From assembly GCF_035222485.1 (NCBI RefSeq), contig NC_085920.1, forward strand, positions 3,224,001 through 3,288,000: DNA of 64,000 nucleotides, in the 5' to 3' direction. The DNA comes from Podospora pseudoanserina. Taxonomy: Eukaryota; Ascomycota; Sordariomycetes; Sordariales; Podosporaceae. The translations under genes and the position numbers were made by a program. The stretch's first letter is position 1. Every line of letters begins with the position of its first letter. This document shows positions 10,311 to 20,216 of this stretch, piece after piece. Below the pieces are notes generated by a model, which saw only the letters and a program-made list of their open reading frames with translations, was not told where the DNA came from and searched no databases.

Positions 10311-11671
10311 GGGCTGATTAGAGGAATATGGCGCTTTGAAGCTGCTGTGGTGCTGAGGGGGTGGTGGTTTTGATGAAGGAGAGGTTGATGTGGGAATAAT
10401 AAGGATGTTTCTGCTTTGATGGTGTGTAATAGTGGCTTGCGTTTGTTGCGGTATTTGAAGCCTAATCGGTTGATTTGGTGGCTTCTCTCATCAGCTTAGT
10501 AGCTTAGAAATCTATGTGAGTTTTGTTACTAATTCATAATCTGCTTTGTCTGATACTACAGCACTGCATATTGGACCGCAAATTTCTGTCCAAGGTGAGA
10601 GTTATCATCGAGTTAGGGCACCCTTAAACGTTATATTCTTTCATTAAGTCTCGCCAGTCCTTCTCAAGTCAAAAATCTTCCGTGGGTTGAAACAATCAGA
10701 ATGCAAAGCAGCATCATCTTCAAACCTTCTTAGTGTGTTACCTGCCTAACGAGAGGTGATACGGACCGAAATATAACACAGCACCAAGCCAAACAACTTT
10801 CCCGCACCGCTTGGTTACCTTATCCTGAATCCCATACAATTACGGTATAATGAGAATCTCACAATCTCCACACTGTCGACGAGGACGGTTTCTACATGAC
10901 TCCCGCGTAGCAAGCTATCTTGAACACACCGATGAACTGAGACAAGGCTTGGTGCTGTCTATTTAGCGCGTGATTCTCACTTGAAGGTCCGCAACGAGAT
11001 TCGAAGAGACATGATGAACAAACCACAGCTGGGCTGGGCGTGCGATGAGGACGGATCAATGGTGAAGGAGAAGGATCCAAACACATCAACAGGAGACCTT
11101 TGCAGATTTTGTGAATGCCTGTCGTCCTAGGGTATCAGCCTGGTATGTTGTGGGCTTGAATAAGAGAATAGAAAGAGTGGTGCTGGATATCTGTGGTCTA
11201 ATGACGACGAGGAAACTGTGGCTAGATGTGTGGGAAGTGGCGCTGGGAGAATACGAGACTGCCCATATCGCGTGTATCCGGATCGCTTGTGGCTTCTCAT
11301 CCGTTTCGAACGGAATAAAAGACTCCCTATTGGCATTCTCACCTACACTAGACAAATCACGGCCCATTTAGAAATCAGACCGCGAATAGTTTAAACCCTC
11401 CCGCTATCAGCCGGAAGCCATCGCATCAGCCCAACACCCATTGCTTCCGGCAAAGTCTCGTCGAGAGATACCCCGAAACAGAAGGAATGTACACACTAGG
11501 TAAGGTAGCCAACACGGCTGGAATGAAGACGGGTTCATCAAAAACCCTGACATCACCGCCCCGATCTGCCGGAACATAAAAAGGGTCCCAAGACAGCTTC
11601 GGTCTCACTTAAGCCTCCTTCGGACAACCCACCCACCAACCCAAGAAATCTCCCAAGTCCACCGCCCAAAA
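10311..11671. other. Intergenic region between secreted proteins 2 and 3
   Basis: 1.36 kb with no convincing gene. It has a CGGACCG element at 10762-10768 and a 13-bp inverted repeat (10778-10790 and 10946-10958), the latter within chance expectation. The 3' end is the promoter of secreted protein 3. Confidence 0.4.
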
Positions 11672-11969
11672 ATGAAGGTAAATCACCCCTTGTTCCAGCT
11701 ATCCCCTTCCACTAACAAAAACCATCCAGTTCACCCTCCTCACCCTCCTGGTCCTGGCCCAACGGCATGCCCTCGCCTCGCCCCTCGTCTCCCTCCGTCA
11801 AGACCTTGTCGTCCGGACCTTGCGGTGCGACTTTGGCACCGCCTCCATCCAGGCCGACACGGCAAAGTGCGCAGCCGAGGGCGTCTTTTGCAAAGAAAGC
11901 ATCGGCGTGGTGATCACCGCCGGCACTGCCGCGGCTTACACCTGCCTGCAGCAGTGCAGCTGCGTGTAG
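11672..11969 (+). CDS. Small secreted cysteine-rich protein 3
   Basis: Exons 11672-11677 and 11730-11969; 81 residues. The first coding exon is again ATGAAG, followed by GTAAAT, a branch-like CTAAC and CCAG. The spliced product opens MKFTLLTLLVLAQRHALASP, a signal peptide ending ALA|SP exactly as in protein 2, then SLRQDLVV, like the RQDLV of protein 2. Six cysteines follow as C-x13-C-x6-C-x17-C-x3-C-x-C, ending CSCV. Outside the signal peptide and cysteine frame it is the most diverged of the three. The leader shares CCCAAGTCCA with protein 2 just before the ATG, and CATAAAAAGG lies about 95 nt upstream. Function unknown; secretion is the only confident inference. Confidence 0.78.
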
Positions 11970-12356
11970 CGAACCCGCAACTAGCTACCTAGCCTCTTGG
12001 AGGACATGTGTCAGGCGCTTGGGATAATGCATGTGCCTGATGATAGGCTCTTAATAATAATACAGTAATATATGATCCCGTCGTTATCCCCTTGGTGGTG
12101 TTTACACCCCCCCTCCCCCTGTTCTGCTCTCCCGGCGAGAGGAAGACAAAAAAAAAGATTCATTTACAAAAACCAGCCCTATCATGTCTAGATAGCTTAC
12201 CATATGAGACTCTTCCATATTCAGACAGAAACAAATGACATGTCTTCCAGTTCTTCATAAACACTGCCCCCACCAGACAAGAAGAATCTTTCTTGGAATC
12301 ACTGTCGATTAGCCCCTAAGGTCAAAAACACTTACACCTACCCAAACCAACCCCCC
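11970..12356. other. Convergent 3' intergenic region
   Basis: Between secreted protein 3 and the convergent CUS2-like gene. No gene is seen. Confidence 0.5.
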
Positions 12357-13852
12357 CTACTCACTCTCCTCCCCCTCCTCCCCCCCAGCATCCCTACTCT
12401 TCCTAAACCTCTCCTTCCCCGTCGCAAAAAACGCCTCCACCGTCCTCCCATCAAACTTCCTCCCGTGCATCTTGCTCAGACACTTCTCCGCCGCCTCCCG
12501 ACTCCCAAACTTGACCATCACGATCCCCTCCTCCTCCTGATCATACAAAATAACATTGTTCACCTTCCCCAACGTCTCACACTCCTCCCTGATATCATCC
12601 TTGATGTCCAACAGCGCAGCCGGATCCTCCTCCAGCTCCTCCAGCGTAAACATGTGCCTCAAAATGACAACCTTGTCCCACTTCCCCCCTCCCCCACCCA
12701 CCTTTTCCTCCTCCTCATCCGACCAATCCGCCAACTTGGCCGATAACTTCTGCGTCTTCCTAATAATCTTTTGCTTATCCTGACTGGCCTTCTTGTTGTT
12801 GTTATTACCCCCTCCTGTTTCACCCCCCTTCCCCCCTCCCCCCCCTCCCCATCCCCCTTTTCCTCATCATACTTCACTCTCTTATAACTCATATCCGCCG
12901 CCTGAACCCTCATTTTCGTTCCCCCCTCCCCAAATCGAAAATCCGTGTCATCCAGCAACATAATCGCCATCTCCACGCTCTGCGGCTTGAAAAAAACCAC
13001 CAGCGCGTCCCCCTTAAACTTTCCCTCCCCGTCCGTGTACATCTTGATCCTCGGCCTCCCCGAGTCAATCTCCTCGGCAATAACCCCGCACTTTCGCGAA
13101 AACAACTCGGCCACTTCTTCGACTGTCGCGTCCGACGGAAGACCAGTGACGTACACGGCCGTGTTTTGTCTTGGTTGCGGGGGCGGGCGTTGCTTCTTTT
13201 TGCTTTTTGTTGAGGTGCCATTCTGTGAGGAATCCTGTTGTGGGGGGAAAAGAAAGAAAAGGTAGAGGTATGGTTAGTGTTCTGTCCTTCGGATTGCATG
13301 ATGGTGGTGCTTTGACATCATCCAGAAAAGAGGAACGGATATATCGAGGCGAAAAAGTTTCTTTATTGTTCTCAGATTGTCTGGTGTGATATGGTGTCTT
13401 CCTTCTCTTCGCGTATAGAAACATCATCACGGAGGTAGGTAGTGAAGGAAGGATAAGAAGAAAAAACAAAAAAAAAAGAGAGAAAAAAAAGAAAAAAAAG
13501 GAAAACAACACACAGCACGTAGCCGATGTTGCAAAAATGGTGGTGTGTTCGCTCTTCGCGGCAAGCTTACCTCTCTATCATCCCCATACCCCATCTTCCT
13601 CTTCACACCCTGCGCCGACCCATCATCATCATCATCCACCCCGGGCACCATGTATCCCCTCTGCTGCTGCTCAATAAGCGCCTCGTCGATGATAGGGATC
13701 CAGCGCTTCAGGCCCTCGTCAAACTCGTATTCGGTGCCGTCGTCCTGAACGGCAATGTACTTGTTGTCCAGCTTCGAAAACGAGATGCGCTCGTCCTGAT
13801 CAAACAGCTCCTTGTCGGTTGGAAACGTCCAGTATTCGGCTTCGGCGGCCAT
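12357..13852 (-). CDS. CUS2: U2 snRNP assembly factor, CUS2/HTATSF1-like
   Basis: The first exon is 13571-13852 and opens MAAEAEYWTFPTDKELF; it contains the IAVQDDGTEYEFDEGLKRW module seen before the RRMs of Tat-SF1/Cus2. A 336-nt intron (13235-13570) follows. The next exon starts at 13234 and encodes RRM1 (TAVYVTGLPSDATVEEVAELF). The last part (12357 to about 12790) encodes KLSAKLADWSDEEEEK and a UHM-like RRM2 (KVVILRHMFTLEELEED...GIVMVKFGSREAAEKC). Proteins of this family help U2 snRNP adopt its splicing-competent form and contact SF3B1. The frame changes in the G-rich stretch at about 12790-12870. Either a very short 44-nt intron (about 12787-12830, GTGAAA...TAATAAC...CAG) or a one-base difference in a G run would explain it, so the exact protein there is uncertain. 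Confidence 0.85.
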
Positions 13853-14229
13853 GTTGACGGATGTGGTGGTGGTCAGAAATGGTTTTGGTGTTTCTGTAAA
13901 AGGCGAAAAGAGAATCGAGGACGTGGAATGTTTTTTTTTTTGAGAACAGTCGAAACCAGCATTGAAATGACGTTGCGCCGCTTGCGACAAGAAACCTGGG
14001 GTACAGCGGCCTTGGCGCGACGGCCCCACATTGAGGTTGGTGGCCCTGAAGAAAGAGATCGGGGCTGGCACTGTTTATTTACGCATTCTACTACCTCTTG
14101 GTTTTGTGCAAAGGACAGTCTTGTTATCATTACACATCCCTATTCTATTCATGTCCGTGTTTCTCGACGAGAGGACTATAAACTTTCCCCTTATTAAAGA
14201 GTCTCAAATCCAGAAATCAAGACGTGGCT
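13853..14229. other. Promoter region of the CUS2-like gene
   Basis: Leader and promoter of the CUS2-like gene and 3' end of RPN13, both on the minus strand. No extra gene is seen. Confidence 0.45.
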
Positions 14230-15722
14230 TCACTTCTTCTGCACCGTCTTCTTCACCCCCTCAACGAAAGCCTCCACAGCATCACCACCACCTAGCGGCA
14301 CAGACCCGCCCCTCACCAGACCACCGTTCTCAACCGCAATACCCAAAGAACCCGCGACAGTAGGCAGGCCGCCATCCCGGAGCGCTGATGTCAGGCTTGC
14401 TAGACTTTGCGTAAATTGAGGACTGCGCAGCACCTTCTTGAGGAGAGCGCGCTTCTGCCCGGAGCTCATGGCCTGCTTGGCAGCCTCCACTGCCTCCGCA
14501 CTGGGCTCCTTGTCAATGTCATCCCCGTTCTCACCCTGCTGCGAGAGAACCAGTACCATGGGCGGGAGGTAGCTCAGCAAGTTGTCGACGTATTCATCTG
14601 ACGCCGAGTCGAGCATGGGGATTGTAGTCGATGGTTCGAGAAGATCATTGAGCAGGGGATAAAGCTTGCCCTGAGCTGACTGACCATCGCCCCCGCCGAG
14701 CTTCTGGTTGGCCTGGATCGAGGCCAGAAAGTTCCGCACCGCATCTGCAGCGTCGTTGTTTGCATTGTTGCTTGCCCTGTGAAAAGACAACACATCAGCA
14801 CTTGCCCCAACGTTGGTACTAAGATATAACCGGAAAAGTAAACACCAGAATTCGCATTCTTTGAGGGCCCTTTGCTGGCCAAGTCTAGGAAAGTACATGC
14901 TATCTGCAAGCTTGTCTATCCTCTTGCGCCAGAAAACCATGATTAAGCCATGCAGATAGAGTATCAACACCTACGCTCTCGCACCATCAGCACCTCCGTC
15001 TCTCGAGTCCTCGCCCTCTTGCCGGAAGTCTCCCCCAGTAGCTCCAGGACCGGCACCTCCGCTGCCGCCGCGGTGGTGGGCATGGGCGTCGCCGTGCCCC
15101 TCAACGTCCTCCATCGTCTCGTCCTCATCATCACGTCGGCTGTCGTCAGTGTTGTTGCGGACCGAGGCCAGCTCACGGGTCACGTCCACCTCCTCTCCCT
15201 GCAAGAGCTGGTCGACGATCTCTCCGATCTTGAGATCCCTGGGGCTGAACCAGGTCGGATCGCCGCTCTGCCCCTGTGGCTTTGACTGGAGCCAGAAGAT
15301 GTGTCTCTGAGAGGATGAAGTGAACTTGAGGACGAAGATGCGACCGTTGGTCTTGGCTGAAGGCTCGGTGGGGTTGCGGGTGTTGTAAGGGGTGAAGTGA
15401 CCATCGGTTGGGACCATGACGAGATCAATCTCGGGCTCGTCGAGGGGGACATTTCTGGGTCGCCAGCAAAAGTGGATGAGGTCTAGGTGTGGCTTGTGTT
15501 AGCTGGTGTTTGTCGCTGGAGAGCTGGGTGATTGGCATAGCATACCATCTTCCGAGTACAGATAGATATAGCCAGGTCTGGAGTCGGGCTCAACCTTGTA
15601 GGGCTTCGAGTTGTGCTGTTGCGTCGTCAGTAAAGTGGGGGATAGCTCGAGACAAGAAGGACCAGACGAACGTCGACCTGGCAGAGGCCCGCCTTGAAGG
15701 TGATGATGGGTGTTATCGACAT
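14230..15722 (-). CDS. RPN13: 26S proteasome ubiquitin receptor Rpn13 (ADRM1)
   Basis: Four exons (15672-15722, 15546-15615, 14975-15482, 14230-14776); 391 residues. It opens MSITPIITFKAGLCQVD and, after splicing, reads YKVEPDSRPGYIYLYSEDDLIHFCWRPR, then DLVMVPTDGHFTPY and FVLKFTSSSQRHIFWLQ. This is the Pru (pleckstrin-like receptor for ubiquitin) domain, which docks on Rpn2 and binds ubiquitin. A His/Gly/Asp-rich linker follows, then a C-terminal DEUBAD-type helical region (LYPLLNDLLEPSTTIPML, GQKRALLKKVLRSPQF). In other species that region recruits the deubiquitinase Uch37/UCHL5. The last intron (14777-14974, 198 nt) is long for this window and falls in the linker. It is divergent from the GT62 gene. 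Confidence 0.93.
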
Positions 15723-17799
<2,077 letters not shown>

Positions 17800-18459
17800 A
17801 ACGTTGCAAGATACAGCAAGCAAGAAAGGTAGTAGCACTGCAGCTGCGGATGGGACTGGGTTTCAAAGTCCCGGGAAAAGTACTTTGGGGAAAGGGGGAT
17901 GAGGTGTGTAGCTGTGAGGGGCTATAATGGGTAGCTGTGCATGTGTGTGTGTGTGTATAGAGGAAGAGAGAGACGAGATGTTTGAAGCAGAAACCATTCA
18001 TACGAATTTTTTTTTGGTTTAGTCATTTATCAAATGTAAATGCGGGAGGTTAGGGGGGGAGGGGAGGCCGGTCTACTAAAACATAGAGAGGACATTGAAG
18101 CCGGGACGGGAACCTGGGTTTGGTGTTCAAGCTTTCAATTGCGAATCGAATTCATGGAGACTTGGGGCGAGCAAGGGGGAGGGGTTGTCTTTTTTGAGTC
18201 GTTAGAAAGTTGTACAGATACCACATGATATGATTCAAGTTTATGATTGGGGTATTATGGGGCTACGAGAGAAAACGGGATGAGAGATGATGTGAAGGTC
18301 CCCCCCCACATGTATTATCTTCCAGAGTCTGAAAGTTCCAGAGTTGACGATCAACATCTCTTTCAAAGCCAACTCATATCCTACTCCTGAAACGTGCGCT
18401 ATTTCGATTCGATATCGTTAATCCAGACCTCCTCCTGTCCTATCCCATCCCCAGGTTAG
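17800..18459. other. Convergent 3' intergenic region
   Basis: Between the GT62 gene and PEX4, which converge. A short GT repeat lies near 17943-17956. No gene is seen. Confidence 0.45.
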
Positions 18460-19093
18460 TTAACTCCCCTCATACCTCCCCCCAGGCTGATCCCCAATCC
18501 AAAGCTCCACCAACCCCCTCGCGCCAATCTCATCCCCCTCCCTGAGCAGCGCAGCAACGTCGACGTTGAGAGGTGAGTCAATCCCCGGATGATCAAGCAG
18601 CATCCTCACTGCCTTTACACACTCCAACACACTATACGCCGGGCTCCAGGCATCTTTTAGTAAATCAAGACATATCTCCCCGGTCTCTAATTTCACGTTT
18701 GCATGGACAATCGAGGTTTCAAACTTGATTTCCGGCGGGGAGAGGGGGTACGTAGGGGGGATGGTGATTTTTAGTAACCACCTGCCATCTATCATCGCAC
18801 AATATCAGCATTTGATCGAGATATGGCTGTAAAGGGAGTGGGGGGGAGGGATAAAGAGGGAAGAAAGACAAACCAGCATATCCACCCCCTAACCCTCTCC
18901 CGTTCAGTACCGCCTCCCAATGCAACAAGTCGGTTTGGTCGGGCGGGCCGAGGCGTTCGATCCCGAGTTCTATCTCTTCGTTTGGGGCGTCTGACAGTTG
19001 GGATTGGATGGAGGCGTATTCTTTTGCCAGGCGGCGGATTGCCGCCCGAGCTCCTGCGGCTGAAGAGGACGATGGTTTTGATCGGGAGGACAT
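18460..19093 (-). CDS. PEX4: Ubiquitin-conjugating enzyme E2, peroxin Pex4
   Basis: Exons 18874-19093 and 18460-18788; 182 residues. The N-terminus is Ser/Ala-rich and then gives helix 1 of the UBC fold (AIRRLAKEYASIQSQL). The core reads WLLKITIPPTYPLSPPEIKFET, then HANVKLETGEICLDLLKDAW, whose cysteine in GEICLDLL is the catalytic thioester site, then SPAYSVLECVKAVRMLL. The C-terminal LLREGDEIGARGLVELW is the extended helix of Pex4-type E2s. Pex4, anchored by Pex22, monoubiquitinates the import receptor Pex5 so that the Pex1/Pex6 ATPase can recycle it; PEX6 lies about 30 kb away. Another E2 (Ubc10-like) would be the alternative name. The promoter holds a nine-copy heptamer repeat. Confidence 0.85.
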
Positions 19094-20216
19094 TTTCTTC
19101 TGAATCTATGTGGGAGGAGGGGATATCGTCACATAGGTCGGCTGGAGTTTGGAAGGGGGTGGAAGTCTATCGAGGTGCCGTATGCGACGAGGTATGCGGT
19201 ATGTGGTATGCGGTATGTGGTATGCGGTATGCGGTATGCGGTATGCGGTATGCGACGAGCTAATGCGATGCGATGCGCTGGTGACAGAACCCTAACAGTC
19301 GGTGTTCGAATACCCTAATCCTGAAAACAAAAGCTCGCGAATGGATTATGAGGGAATCTTGGCTCTACTTGTCGTCGTTGTCGTCTTCAAGAAATAAATG
19401 TTGATGATTGCTAATCTCCAACCAAACCTGTCACGGTTCAGCTCACACGCGGGCAGCAGCTCAGCTGAACACGGCACGGCACGGGCACCCATCCACCCCC
19501 ACACCACCTCCGTGCATCGGACCCGCTGAAACTGCCGAACCAAACGGCCCCAAATTACCGAGGCACCGTACCGTACCTCGCCCTGGAACCTGGAGCACAG
19601 TGCATGGTTTTCAGCATCCCAAACCCCCGAGTGCCAGCGGGCTGATCATACATACACATCCCAAAAAGGAGTCCCTTCCACACCTCTACAAAACTCAAAA
19701 CCATTGCGTCGACCTCATCATGCATTAGATGCGTGAACCGCCCTAACTACCTCGCTATGGTCGAACACATTGTGTGCATTTGATATGTCCAGAGAATCAA
19801 AAACCATCGTCCTCCCCCAAATTTGTGAATCATATGTCCATCACCCATCATGTCCTCCCCTCCTACCTAGCCTCCTCCAGCAGGAAAAAAAAATCATAAA
19901 GAAACACAAGCAACCTTTGGCAATTGAGATCATGTTCATCTACAACTTCCATGCAACCTGGTTCTCATGCGACCAAACACAAAAAAGAACAGAAAATAAG
20001 ATAAACAACGCCATGCTCCCCGAATTAGAAACCTCACCCTCAAAGTCATAATCCTACATAAATTCCCAGTACTCAAAAGCCACGCGAAGTAACGAACGGG
20101 TACCAATTGTTGTCTTGTGATTCATTCCCGAAATAAAAGTCTTGATCATGGCAACCTCGTAATCAAGCCATCTATCAGAGTTGTGTGTGATGCGTATGCC
20201 GAGACGCCGATGCGGC
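19094..20216. other. PEX4 promoter side and intergenic region
   Basis: 1.1 kb. It contains the heptamer array (19192-19254), a short ATGCG repeat at about 19263-19278, two telomere-like motifs (AACCCTAA-type, about 19288-19318) and a CCGAGG at 19558-19563. No gene is seen. Confidence 0.45.
19192..19254. repeat. Heptamer tandem repeat, nine copies of GTATGYG
   Basis: Nine contiguous heptamers: seven GTATGCG and two GTATGTG. The block is bounded on both sides by GTATGCGACGAG (19180-19191 and 19248-19259), as if the array grew inside a duplicated 12-mer. It lies about 100 nt upstream of the PEX4 ATG. Confidence 0.9.

Noticed and set aside
10778-10958. 13-bp inverted repeat (ACAGCACCAAGCC) around a 155-nt spacer
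   Set aside because: A match of this length within 200 nt is not rare in 64 kb, and no transposase or target-site duplication is seen.
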